Shown here piece after piece: positions 16,083 through 23,530 of a stretch of DNA of 24,551 nucleotides (its first letter is position 1; each line of letters starts with the position of its first letter). The translations under genes were made by a program, and so were the position numbers. Origin of the DNA: a virus; the IMG/VR virus record IMGVR_UViG_3300045931_000039, positions 1 through 24,551 of that record, one strand, 5' to 3'. The notes below the pieces were generated by a model that saw only the letters and a program-made list of their open reading frames with translations, was not told where the DNA came from and searched no databases.

Positions 16083-16532
16083 ATGTCGGCGCTCGGTGGG
16101 GTCTATTCGGCGCTGAAAACCGCGATCGCGGCCGATTCGGGGGTCGCGGCGCTCCTGGCGGCGGCCCCGTTCGCCGGCGCGGGAGTCAACGGAAAGGCGG
16201 TCTACGACGAGGGCGCGGTCCCGCAATTGTCCGCGGTGCCGTACCTGACCGTCGGGGCCGGGACCGAGTTCCCGCAGTCGACGTTTCGTTCGAGGGGCTG
16301 GAATTGCACGGTCCAGGTGAAGGTCACGGCGCGCGGGTCGGAAGCGAGCGGGCACGCGATCGTCGAGGCGTTGTCGGCCCTGCTGTTACCGCCGGGGCCC
16401 TACGAGTTGACTGTGATCGGGTTCACGCGATCGTGGGTTGACGAATTCACGCTGCAGCCGACGCTGATTGAGCTGATCGCGGGGGTCACGACGCGAAGCT
16501 GGCCGGTCATCCTGCGGGTGATGGCGACATGA
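16083..16532 (+). CDS. tail completion/terminator protein, DUF3168 family
   Basis: The 149-residue protein starts with YSALKTAIAADSGVAALLAA, continues with VPYLTVGAGTEFPQSTF and an NCTVQVKVTARG strand, then a helix before LLLPPGPYELTV and a final strand; this is the order of DUF3168 (SPP1 gp17-like) tail completion proteins, which cap the tail end that meets the head. In most relatives an HK97 gp10-like gene lies just before it, but here that gene is found 2 kb downstream. ATG at 16083 is two bases after the previous stop. Confidence 0.75.
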   Translation: MSALGGVYSALKTAIAADSGVAALLAAAPFAGAGVNGKAVYDEGAVPQLSAVPYLTVGAGTEFPQSTFRSRGWNCTVQVKVTARGSEASGHAIVEALSALLLPPGPYELTVIGFTRSWVDEFTLQPTLIELIAGVTTRSWPVILRVMAT

Positions 16533-16750
16533 GCGCGGCATTGCTCGCGCAGCTGTACGCGCTCCGTGCGCAAGTGGACGCGGTCATCGTCGCGGTGCAG
16601 GAGCACGTGCCACAGCCAGCGCCGCCGCTGGACCCGGCGGACACGTGTCCGACCTGCGGCGCGACAGGAGATGCCGTGCTCGACACGTCGACGCTCGACG
16701 GGACGAGCCGCCGGCTGTGTTCGGTGTGCCGATCGGATTGGGTGCTCTGA
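16529..16750 (+). CDS. small zinc-ribbon protein
   Basis: This 73-residue protein has an N-terminal amphipathic helix (LLAQLYALRAQVDAVIVAVQ), a Pro-rich linker and a zinc ribbon C-P-T-C-G at residues about 40-44 paired with C-S-V-C-R near 64-68. The ATG lies in an ATGA overlap with the DUF3168 stop. Short zinc-ribbon proteins with a helical stem are scattered through phage genomes with no settled role; binding of nucleic acid or a structural role in a tail complex are both possible. Position between tail terminator and tube gene argues for expression with the tail genes. Confidence 0.65.
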   Translation: MSAALLAQLYALRAQVDAVIVAVQEHVPQPAPPLDPADTCPTCGATGDAVLDTSTLDGTSRRLCSVCRSDWVL

Positions 16751-16754
16751 GTCA

Positions 16755-16949
16755 ATGCTGACGCCGGACACGGTCCACATGATGGCGCAAGTCATCCGGC
16801 ATCAGCGGGCGCTGGCGACGTCGATTGAGAAGTGGGTGCGGTCGCCGACCTTCAGTCGGCAGCAGGCGGAAGCGGCCATTTTCATGTTTCGAGGAGTGCT
16901 CGACAGTTATGAAGCGCAGTTAAGCCAGGTCATCACGTCAGACAAGTAA
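16755..16949 (+). CDS. small helical hypothetical protein
   Basis: The 64-residue product is not recognised. It is predicted mostly helical (VHMMAQVIRHQRALATSIEKW and then QQAEAAIFMFRGVLDSYEAQL), with no cysteines or membrane segment. The ATG at 16755 is 4 bases after the zinc-ribbon stop and has no strong ribosome site, so it may depend on coupling. The frame is closed upstream by poor-composition codons, supporting this start. It could be a small assembly factor for the tail; no evidence decides this. Confidence 0.5.
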   Translation: MLTPDTVHMMAQVIRHQRALATSIEKWVRSPTFSRQQAEAAIFMFRGVLDSYEAQLSQVITSDK

Positions 16950-17048
16950 ACCGGAAGTCAATCGGGGCGTGTCGCAGGTCCAGCCCTTCCGCTCACGCGG
17001 ATCGCCTGGCCTCTCCCGGAGGGCGGAGTCTCTCAGAGGAGTAGGCGC

Positions 17049-17468
17049 ATGGCAGCACTTCCCGGCATTGGGGCAAGTCTCAAGGTGGATTCCGCCGTCA
17101 ACGTGTTGACGGAGATCGCGACATACCTGACGGACATCAGTGGCGACGTCTCGACCGACGAGCTGGACGGGACCACGTTCCAGCCCGGCGCGACGTCGCC
17201 GACAAAGTACATCGTGTTCGGCGCGACCGAACGTACGATGGCCATCACGGGCATGTGGGTCCCGGCCGCGGAGACGTTTTTCGCGGCGATCGACGGGCTC
17301 CAGAACCTCGATTACGAGTACGGGCCGGAGGGCACGGCGAGCGGGAAGACCAAGATCAGCGGCACGCTCAACGCCGGTGGCTGGTCGGGTCCGCAGCAGA
17401 CCGTCAATGGGTTGATCACATTTACGATGACCTTCAAGGTCAACAGCCGGACCGTCAGCACGTTCTAA
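17049..17468 (+). CDS. major tail tube protein
   Basis: The 139-residue protein has the siphovirus tube layout: a strand with VLTEIATYLTDISGDVSTDEL, then GATSPTKYIVFGATERTMAITGMW, a helix at WVPAAETFFAAIDGL, and paired strands with GKTKISGTLNAGGW and LITFTMTFKVNSRTV. Hexamer rings of this protein stack to make the tail tube around the tape measure. A strong GAGGAG site (17036-17041) sits 7 bases before the ATG, fitting a highly made protein. It follows a 99-base gap that holds only a small hairpin (TCCGC/GCGGA at 16988-17001). Confidence 0.8.
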   Translation: MAALPGIGASLKVDSAVNVLTEIATYLTDISGDVSTDELDGTTFQPGATSPTKYIVFGATERTMAITGMWVPAAETFFAAIDGLQNLDYEYGPEGTASGKTKISGTLNAGGWSGPQQTVNGLITFTMTFKVNSRTVSTF

Positions 17469-17494
17469 CCGCGAGAAGGAGACGGAGAGTCATC

Positions 17495-17908
17495 ATGGCA
17501 GATTTGACCATTACCGCGGCAAACGTGCTCTTTACCTCAGGAACGAAGGAGTTCGGGGTGGCTGGCGCGTCGATCACGGCGGGCCAGGCGCTCTATCTGG
17601 ACAGCGCGACCAATACCCTCAAGCTCACGCAGTGCGACGGGACCGCCGCCGAAGCGGCGGCCGTGGGGATCGCGCTGAATGCTGCCGGCACCGGTCAGAC
17701 GGTCGGCTATGCGAGGACCGGGGCGACGATCAACATCGGCGCGACGACGGCGAAGACGACGACGTACATGGTGAGCGCGGCCGCCGGCGGCGTGGCGCCG
17801 AATGCCGACATCGTCACGGGCGGCCATCGTCTCGTACAGCTCGGCTACGCGACCGATACGGCCGGCGTCTTCGTCGTGCAGATCGTGAATCGGAACATCA
17901 CGGTCTGA
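17495..17908 (+). CDS. DUF2190-like decoration protein
   Basis: The 137-residue protein opens with MADLTITAANVLFTSG and continues with AGASITAGQALYLDS, TAAEAAAVGIALNAAGTGQ and a GATINIGA strand ending in a VFVVQIVNRNI segment. This order of small beta segments is that of DUF2190 and similar capsid cement proteins, which trimerise on the outside of the head. Those genes usually lie beside the capsid gene; here it lies directly after the tail tube gene, so it may instead decorate the tail tube. The ATG has GGAGAG at 17484-17489, 5 bases upstream. Confidence 0.65.
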   Translation: MADLTITAANVLFTSGTKEFGVAGASITAGQALYLDSATNTLKLTQCDGTAAEAAAVGIALNAAGTGQTVGYARTGATINIGATTAKTTTYMVSAAAGGVAPNADIVTGGHRLVQLGYATDTAGVFVVQIVNRNITV

Positions 17909-17927
17909 TCGCAGGGATCCCGACTCT

Positions 17928-17948
17928 GGCCGGCGATGGGCGCCGGCC
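17928..17948 (+). other. 8-bp GC hairpin between decoration and tail-chaperone genes
   Basis: GGCCGGCG (17928-17935) pairs perfectly with CGCCGGCC (17941-17948) around a 5-base loop, 19 bases after the decoration stop and 22 bases before the chaperone GTG. No T tract follows. It may mark an mRNA end or slow polymerase between highly and weakly made genes. Confidence 0.55.
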
Positions 17949-17970
17949 TCACTCGGAAAGGGCGTGGTGT

Positions 17971-18315
17971 GTGGCGGTGATCGACTTCGGTGGGAAGCCA
18001 CGGACTCTCAAGTTCGACCTCGCGGCCATTCGTGATCTGGAGACGGCGCTCGACGGCCGTCCGCTGGCGACCGTGATCGGGGACATCACGCGGATCGGCG
18101 TGACGGCCACGACGGCGGCGCTCTGGGCGGGCCTCAAGCACGAAGACAAGACCCTCAATATCAACCTCGTCACGAAGATGCTCGAGCGGCACTTGAGCGA
18201 AGGGAAAGGGCTCCGAACGCTGGCGCGGGCGATCGACGCCGCGCTCGAGGAGACGGGGCTCTTCAAGACGGACGAGGACGATGACGTGGGAAACGGACCG
18301 GCGGCGGAGCTGTAG
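17971..18315 (+). CDS. tail assembly chaperone, first frame (GTA gp10/TAC-like)
   Basis: The 114-residue protein has DFGGKPRTLKFDLAAIRDLETAL and LNINLVTKMLERHL, the pattern of gene-transfer-agent/siphovirus tail assembly chaperones that coat the tape measure before the tube forms. It starts with GTG at 17971 after AAAGGG; no ATG is in frame. Near its end the codons read GTG GGA AAC, forming the slippery heptamer GGGAAAC at 18288-18294, and its TAG (18313-18315) lies in the loop of the downstream stem. This is the non-shifted product; a share of ribosomes is expected to shift to the second frame, as with lambda gpG and gpGT. Confidence 0.8.
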   Translation: MAVIDFGGKPRTLKFDLAAIRDLETALDGRPLATVIGDITRIGVTATTAALWAGLKHEDKTLNINLVTKMLERHLSEGKGLRTLARAIDAALEETGLFKTDEDDDVGNGPAAEL

Positions 18316-18611
18316 AAGCGCCGCCGCCGTCATTCCGTGCGTGGCTCGAGTGGGCGGAAGCGTGGGGGATCGGCGAGCTCGGTCTGATGCCGGCGCAGTT
18401 CTGGTCGCTGACGGTGCGGGAGTTCTGGCTGAAGTGGCACGCCTACGCGCGCACCGAAGATCGGCGCCGGTCCCTGCTGTTTGAATACCTCGGGATGACG
18501 GCGTCGGCACAGATGAAACCGTCGGACCGGTCGAAGGTGTGGCGCAGCGTGAATCAGTTGCGGCGGTATCCGCTGAAACGATGGCTCTTACCAGACGGAC
18601 CGACGTCGTAA
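18285..18611 (+). CDS. tail assembly chaperone, second frame reached by -1 frameshift
   Basis: This frame is open from 18285 to the TAA at 18611 but has no ATG, GTG or TTG before the ATG at 18387. Conserved-looking sequence starts well before that ATG (PPPSFRAWLEWAEAWGIGELGLMPAQFW), the W-A..LGLxPxxFWxLTxxEF pattern of the short rcc01693-type proteins that follow the first chaperone in gene transfer agents. So it is best read as join(17971..18294, 18294..18611), a 213-residue fusion made by slipping back one base at GGGAAAC. The shorter product from ATG 18387 would lack this part. The end overlaps the gp10-like gene by 31 bases. Confidence 0.75.
   Translation, partial: RGKRTGGGAVEAPPPSFRAWLEWAEAWGIGELGLMPAQFWSLTVREFWLKWHAYARTEDRRRSLLFEYLGMTASAQMKPSDRSKVWRSVNQLRRYPLKRWLLPDGPTS
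18288..18329 (+). promoter_or_regulatory. -1 programmed ribosomal frameshift signal
   Basis: G-GGA-AAC (18288-18294) is in the first chaperone frame exactly as the X-XXY-YYZ rule requires. Four bases later CGGCGGCGG (18299-18307) is perfectly complementary to CCGCCGCCG (18321-18329), with a 13-base loop that can form a further GCT/AGC stem. A slippery heptamer plus a close downstream stem is the established frameshift design. Confidence 0.8.
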
Positions 18612-18976
18612 GGCTCGAGGGGATGGACGCGCTCCAGCGGGCGCTGAAGGATTCGCTCGAGGAGATGCGGGCGCAGGTCGCGCAGGCCGTCGCCGTCACG
18701 ACGTTCGCGGCGGCGCAGGGCGTGCGGGCGCGGGCGCCGCGGGACACGGGGCTCCTGCTCAGCCAGATCACGTCGTCGTCCCGCGGGCTGCGCGGGGTCG
18801 TCGAGATGGGGGTAGACGCCTTTTACTGGCCGTGGGTCGAGTACGGGACTGTGAAGATGGCGGCGCGGCCGTTCGTGCGGCCGGCGGCCGAAGCCGAGTT
18901 CCCAAACCTCGAACGCCGGTTGAGGGACATCGGGACTCGGCTCGAGCGCGGCTTCACCCTGGCGAGGGCTGCTTAG
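18581..18976 (+). CDS. HK97 gp10-like protein
   Basis: The 131-residue protein carries the family pattern: V-R-L-E-G-M-D-A-L-Q-R-A-L near the start, V-R-A-R-A-P-R-D-T-G-L-L in the middle, then W-V-E-Y-G-T-V-K-M-A-A-R-P-F-V-R-P-A. HK97 gp10 proteins are thought to act in head-tail joining or tail completion. They normally lie between the head-closure and DUF3168 genes; here the gene lies between the chaperone and the tape measure. The ATG at 18581 is inside the chaperone gene and has no strong ribosome site, suggesting coupling. Its TAG is directly followed by the tape measure ATG. Confidence 0.8.
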   Translation: MALTRRTDVVRLEGMDALQRALKDSLEEMRAQVAQAVAVTTFAAAQGVRARAPRDTGLLLSQITSSSRGLRGVVEMGVDAFYWPWVEYGTVKMAARPFVRPAAEAEFPNLERRLRDIGTRLERGFTLARAA

Positions 18977-21865
18977 ATGGCGGCAGCCTCCCTGATGATC
19001 CGGATCGGCGCGCAGGTCGCCGAAGCCCAGAAAGCCTTCGCCGAGGTCACGCGCTCCGCGCAACGATTCGAGCGCGACTTCGCGAATACCGCGTCCTCGG
19101 TCTCGGCGCAGCAAAAGCGGATCAATGACGCGTTCGCGACGTTTTCCGGCGACCGGCTGGCGCGGGATGCTTCGGCCGTCGCGAAGGCGGTCGAGCAGAT
19201 CGGCGGGGCGGCGCGGCTGACCGCCGCCGAGCAGGCCAAGGTCAACGCGCTGATGACCGAGGCGATCGCGAAATACCAGGCGCTCGGCCAAACCGCGCCC
19301 AAGGCGATGCTCGATCTCGCGGCGGCGACCCAAAAAGTCGAGACGGCCACGACCGCCCTGAAGAGCCCGACCGCGATCTTCGCCAACAGTATCGGGGACC
19401 TCGAAGAGCGCGGCCGCGGCTCGAGCGCGGCGATGGGCCTGCTGACGGGCACGTTCGGGAAGTTCACGGCCGCTGGCGTCGCGGTCAATGTGATCAACCG
19501 GCTCGGCGGCGAGCTCTCGAACCTGGTCGCGCGGGGATCGCAGATCGGACCGCTAGAGCAGTCGTTCGAGCGGCTGTCGACCAGCGTCGGGCAGAACAGC
19601 GAGGACATGCTCGACAGCCTCCGCACCGCGACGCGTGGCATGGTGCAGGACTTCGACCTGATGCAGTCCTCGAACAAAGCCCTGCTGCTCGGCCTGCCGG
19701 TCACGGCGGATTCCATGGCCGAACTGGCGAAGACGGCGAGCGTCCTCGGGAAAGCGATGGGGCAGGACGCGACGAAGTCCTTCGATGACCTGATCACCGC
19801 GCTCGGCCGATCCTCGCCGCTCATTCTCGACAACCTCGGGCTCACCGTCAGCGTCGAGAAGGCGAACGAGAAATATGCGGCCAGCCTCGGGAAAACCGCG
19901 GACGCGCTGACCGACGCCGAAAAGCAACTCGCCTTCTACAACGAGGCGATGGTCAAGGCGCGCGAGCGCACGAATCAGATCGGGGAGCAGTCGCTGACGG
20001 CGAGCGAGCACGCGGTCTCGGCCTGGAATATCGTCGCGAACGTGGTCACGCGGACCGCGGGATCGATTGATAAGGCGGCCGGGGAACTGATCTCCGGCGC
20101 CGGTCAAGCGGCGTCCAGTGTCGCCGGCTTCTTCGCGGATCTCTACAACAACGGCGTGCGGGCGACGCTGGCCGTCCGGCTGTTGAACGACGAGATGCGG
20201 AAGGTGACGCAGGCCGGGGCCGGGGCGGCCCCGCCGGTGGTCGTCAGCGAGTCGCTCTCGGCACGCGTGCAGCGGCTGCAAGAGGACCTCAAGAACCTGA
20301 CCGTCGAGCAGCGGAAAAACATTGCGGCCGGCGAGGCGCTGGGTCTCTCCAACGACAAGATCGCTGAGAAGGTTAATGCGCTCGGCGGGAAGGTCCAGAT
20401 CACCGCCGAACACTTGAAGCTCCTGGAGACCAACACGCGCGCCGTGGCGAAGGCCAACACGGACCTCGAGCGATCCGCCGGCGAGATGGTCAAGCGCGTG
20501 CAGGATCAAGCGACCTCCCAGCGCAAAGTCGAGACCAGCCTCGAGGGCACGCTGCGGGCGCTCCGCGAGTACGTGACCGAGCATCGCGTTGCCAATGAGA
20601 TCATCACGGCGACGATCCCCGAGCTGCACACCTGGGCCGACGAGTTGAACCACGCGCGGGCGGGCGTCGCGGCGATGGTCCCGGCGCTCGGCACCATGAA
20701 CGCGCAGATGGCTGAGATCCAGCGCACCGCGCGCGGCTTCATCCAGCAAGCGACCGCGGCGATCGAGGCGGAATTTCAGCGCGGCCTGAACTTCGGCGGC
20801 CGGTTGTCCCAGACCATCATCAGCGCGTTCCAGGGCGGCGGCGACGTCGGGCAGGCCATCGGGGCGCAGCTCGGGGCCGACATCGGCGGCGTGCTAGGGA
20901 AGACCCTGGGGAAGACGCTGGCGAAGTCGCTCGGTGAGACGCTCGGCGGAGCGATCGGCGGCCTGCTCGGGCCACTCGGCGCGCTCGCGGGCTCACTCCT
21001 CGGGGATTTGTTTAGCAACATCGGCGGACCCTCTGCCGATGAACTGCTCGGCCGCGACGTCGTGGCGAGCTTTGAACAGACCCTGCAGGGCACGCTGACG
21101 GCACAGCAAAAGCTCGAAGCTGGCAATGAGTCGTGGAAGCTGACGACCATCGCGGTCAGGGATGCGTACGTCGCCGCCGGCCGAACGGCCGCCGAAGCCG
21201 AGAAAGCGGTCGCGAAGCTGTGGGCCTCCAGCAAGAGCGGCGCGGATGCCTCCCGGCTGGCCGTGCTCGAGATTCAGGCGGTCATGGACATTGCGGCCTC
21301 CAAGCAGGAAGAGATCGCGCAATCGCAACAGGACAGCGCGAAGGCGATCGAAGAGGCGACGGCCGGCATCCGGTCGCAGATCGATGCGCTGTCGTCGGAG
21401 TACGACGCACTCAACAAGAGCATTGCGAACGAAGCGCCCGAGGAGGTGCTCGGCATCGTCGAGACACTGGCCCGTGAGCGCATGAAGGCGATCGAGATCG
21501 AGCGGACAGGCCTGGAAGCCGAGATGGATCGGGTCACGAAACAGGTTGAAGAGAACCTGGCTGGACTCGGACCAGCGGCCGAAGACGCCGCTCGAGCCAT
21601 CGAGGACGCCCTCCGGAACATCCGCATCGAGCCGATTTCGATCCCGATCGAGTCGAGCGGGGTCCCGGCGCTGGGCTCCGGCGGCATCGTGCGGAAACCG
21701 ACGCTCGCGCTCATCGGCGAGTCGGGTCCGGAGGCGGTCGTCCCGCTCGGGTCAGGGTTCGGTGACGCGGGCGCGCCGATTGTGACGCAGGTGTTTCTCG
21801 ACGGACGGCAGATCGCGGAGGCGACCGTCCCGCATATCCCGCACGTCGTGCGCCGGCGGACATGA
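18977..21865 (+). CDS. tape measure protein
   Basis: The 962-residue protein sets tail length and is ejected with DNA. The N-terminal 140 residues are helical coiled coil (MIRIGAQVAEAQKAFAEV, then AQQKRINDAF). Residues about 150-345 form the classic phage tail tape measure core with NKALLLGLPVTADSMAEL, SFDDLITALGRSSPLILDNLG and DAEKQLAFYNEAM. A Gly-rich hydrophobic stretch lies near 615-685 (GGAIGGLLGPLGALAGSLLG), a likely membrane-active segment. The C-terminus has the usual GGIVRKPTLALIGESGPEAVVPL motif (about 900-922). At about 0.15 nm per residue, a tail near 140 nm is expected. No lysozyme or peptidase domain is visible. Confidence 0.92.
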   Translation: MAAASLMIRIGAQVAEAQKAFAEVTRSAQRFERDFANTASSVSAQQKRINDAFATFSGDRLARDASAVAKAVEQIGGAARLTAAEQAKVNALMTEAIAKYQALGQTAPKAMLDLAAATQKVETATTALKSPTAIFANSIGDLEERGRGSSAAMGLLTGTFGKFTAAGVAVNVINRLGGELSNLVARGSQIGPLEQSFERLSTSVGQNSEDMLDSLRTATRGMVQDFDLMQSSNKALLLGLPVTADSMAELAKTASVLGKAMGQDATKSFDDLITALGRSSPLILDNLGLTVSVEKANEKYAASLGKTADALTDAEKQLAFYNEAMVKARERTNQIGEQSLTASEHAVSAWNIVANVVTRTAGSIDKAAGELISGAGQAASSVAGFFADLYNNGVRATLAVRLLNDEMRKVTQAGAGAAPPVVVSESLSARVQRLQEDLKNLTVEQRKNIAAGEALGLSNDKIAEKVNALGGKVQITAEHLKLLETNTRAVAKANTDLERSAGEMVKRVQDQATSQRKVETSLEGTLRALREYVTEHRVANEIITATIPELHTWADELNHARAGVAAMVPALGTMNAQMAEIQRTARGFIQQATAAIEAEFQRGLNFGGRLSQTIISAFQGGGDVGQAIGAQLGADIGGVLGKTLGKTLAKSLGETLGGAIGGLLGPLGALAGSLLGDLFSNIGGPSADELLGRDVVASFEQTLQGTLTAQQKLEAGNESWKLTTIAVRDAYVAAGRTAAEAEKAVAKLWASSKSGADASRLAVLEIQAVMDIAASKQEEIAQSQQDSAKAIEEATAGIRSQIDALSSEYDALNKSIANEAPEEVLGIVETLARERMKAIEIERTGLEAEMDRVTKQVEENLAGLGPAAEDAARAIEDALRNIRIEPISIPIESSGVPALGSGGIVRKPTLALIGESGPEAVVPLGSGFGDAGAPIVTQVFLDGRQIAEATVPHIPHVVRRRT

Positions 21866-23530
21866 ATGCCGACCTATACGCTGACGATCGGGGGCGTGGC
21901 GAAGGACATCAAGGCCGGCACGCTGCGGATCAGTGAGACCCTGAACGGGCGTAACACGCTGGCGTGTGAGGTGATCTCCTGGGATGGCACGTATCGTCCC
22001 GCGATGGGGGCCGAGGTGATCTATACCAAAGACAGCACGCGCCTGTTCGGCGGCCTGATCGACGTGCCGGCCGAGCGCGGGCTGTCCCCCTACGGCGGCA
22101 CACGGATCGTGAATACCGTCTCCGCGGTGGATTTCAATGCCTACGCGGATCGCCGGTACGTGACGGAGACGATCCCTGCCGGGACGCTGAAGGCCGCGCT
22201 CCAGGTCCTCGACAACTACCTCGCGACCTACGGCGTGACGCTCGACGCCGGGCAGGTCAACGGTCCGACGCTCCAGCAGCTGATTTACAACTACAAGCTC
22301 CTGCGCGAGTGTCTCGACGAGCTGTCTGTGATGACGGGCTATGTCTGGGAGATCGATTACAACAAGATCCTCCGCATGACCCTGCCGGGCGGGACTGCGG
22401 CGCCATTCGATGTCGTACCAGCCTCCGATCCCTCGACGGTCCGGGGTGACATCACGGTGTCGACCGAGCGACAGGAGTACGCCAACCGCATCATCCTGCG
22501 GGCGGGGCCACGCGCGCCTGAAGATTTTGTCGCGGGCTGGCACGGGAACGGGGTCGCGGACACGTTCACGATGTATTTCCACATCCTCCAGCATTACGGA
22601 TTCGTCTGGGTCGATACCCCGGCGCCGGAGCATCCGGAAACGCTGGGCGCGGCCGGGTCCGGAGCGCAATGGATCTTCACCGAGGGCACGCCGCAGACTA
22701 TGACTAGGGCCGCCGGCGCGCTCGCGAACGGGGCGCTGGTGCTACTGCGGGCACTCACGGACTTTCCCGTCACGGTGCAGGCTGACGACGCCGCCGAGCA
22801 GGCGTCGCAGGGCCTGTGGGAAACCGTCGTCGAGGTGCCGGCGATGTATGTCGAGGACGCCGCGCAGGCGCTGGCCGACGGTTATCTCGAGCGGACGGTC
22901 ACGGCCTTCAAGGTCGTCGAGTACTTGACGCCACGGGAGGGCATTCTCCCCGGCCAGGTGCAGACGATCACGGTGCCAGACCGGAACCTCTCGGGGCAAT
23001 TCCTGATCACGGATGTTGAGATCAACGATACCGCCGACCACGAGTTCCTCCGGCGCGTGCGGGCCGTCGGGGGGACGACGATCCCCGGGTCGTGGCGGGA
23101 CCTGTACCGCGAGTGGAGCGGGAGCAGCGGCACGTCCGCGGCGGCGTCGGCGACGTTTACGACGCCGAGCAGTGGGCCTCTGCTCGGAGGCCCTGCGTAT
23201 CTGGGCGGCGCGCGGAATACCAGCGTCGCGCCGAGCCCGGCGGCCTGGACGCCGGTCCCGGACTACGTGCCGTTTACGGCGACGACGTCCTTCGGCGGAC
23301 GGGTGCGGGCGCAGATTTTCACGCGGAACGCCGGCGTCACGGTCACGGCGCGGCTGTTCAATGTCACCGATGCGGTCGCCGTCGCGACGTCGAGCGGCGT
23401 CACGTCGCAGACGGCCACAGAGGTGACGTTCCTGGTGAGTATCACGGAAGGGAAGACGTACCGGCTCGAGGTGCTGTCGTCGTCGAGCGGCGAGGGCGTC
23501 TTCGGGATCGGTGTCCTGGAGAGCGCATGA
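21866..23530 (+). CDS. tail tip/baseplate hub-like protein
   Basis: The 554-residue protein follows the tape measure at once, as tail-tip proteins do. Its first 400 residues hold the layout of hub proteins (T4 gp27/siphovirus Tal-like): an ISETLNGRNTLACEV strand, VIYTKDSTRLFGGLID, a helix with LKAALQVLDNYLATYGV, LLRECLDELSVMTGYVWEID, a DITVSTERQEYANRIILR strand, and GQVQTITVPDRNLSGQFLITDVEI. A Gly/Ser/Ala linker (about 417-450) leads to a C-terminal beta-sandwich-like domain of about 100 residues (TSFGGRVRAQIF..VTARLFNV), probably carbohydrate binding. The call as hub is by order and layout, without a named family match. The stop overlaps the next ATG (ATGA). Confidence 0.72.
   Translation: MPTYTLTIGGVAKDIKAGTLRISETLNGRNTLACEVISWDGTYRPAMGAEVIYTKDSTRLFGGLIDVPAERGLSPYGGTRIVNTVSAVDFNAYADRRYVTETIPAGTLKAALQVLDNYLATYGVTLDAGQVNGPTLQQLIYNYKLLRECLDELSVMTGYVWEIDYNKILRMTLPGGTAAPFDVVPASDPSTVRGDITVSTERQEYANRIILRAGPRAPEDFVAGWHGNGVADTFTMYFHILQHYGFVWVDTPAPEHPETLGAAGSGAQWIFTEGTPQTMTRAAGALANGALVLLRALTDFPVTVQADDAAEQASQGLWETVVEVPAMYVEDAAQALADGYLERTVTAFKVVEYLTPREGILPGQVQTITVPDRNLSGQFLITDVEINDTADHEFLRRVRAVGGTTIPGSWRDLYREWSGSSGTSAAASATFTTPSSGPLLGGPAYLGGARNTSVAPSPAAWTPVPDYVPFTATTSFGGRVRAQIFTRNAGVTVTARLFNVTDAVAVATSSGVTSQTATEVTFLVSITEGKTYRLEVLSSSSGEGVFGIGVLESA

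Noticed and set aside
18387-18611. Second chaperone frame as a free-standing gene from ATG 18387
   Set aside because: Conserved-looking sequence lies upstream of that ATG with no start codon, and a proper slippery signal joins it to the first frame.
17845-18771. 308-residue minus-strand open frame
   Set aside because: It crosses three convincing plus-strand genes and the frameshift signal, with no ribosome site or recognisable motif.
19553-20749. 398-residue minus-strand open frame
   Set aside because: It is antisense to the clear tape measure core and has typical shadow composition (R, G, L, H rich) with no domain.
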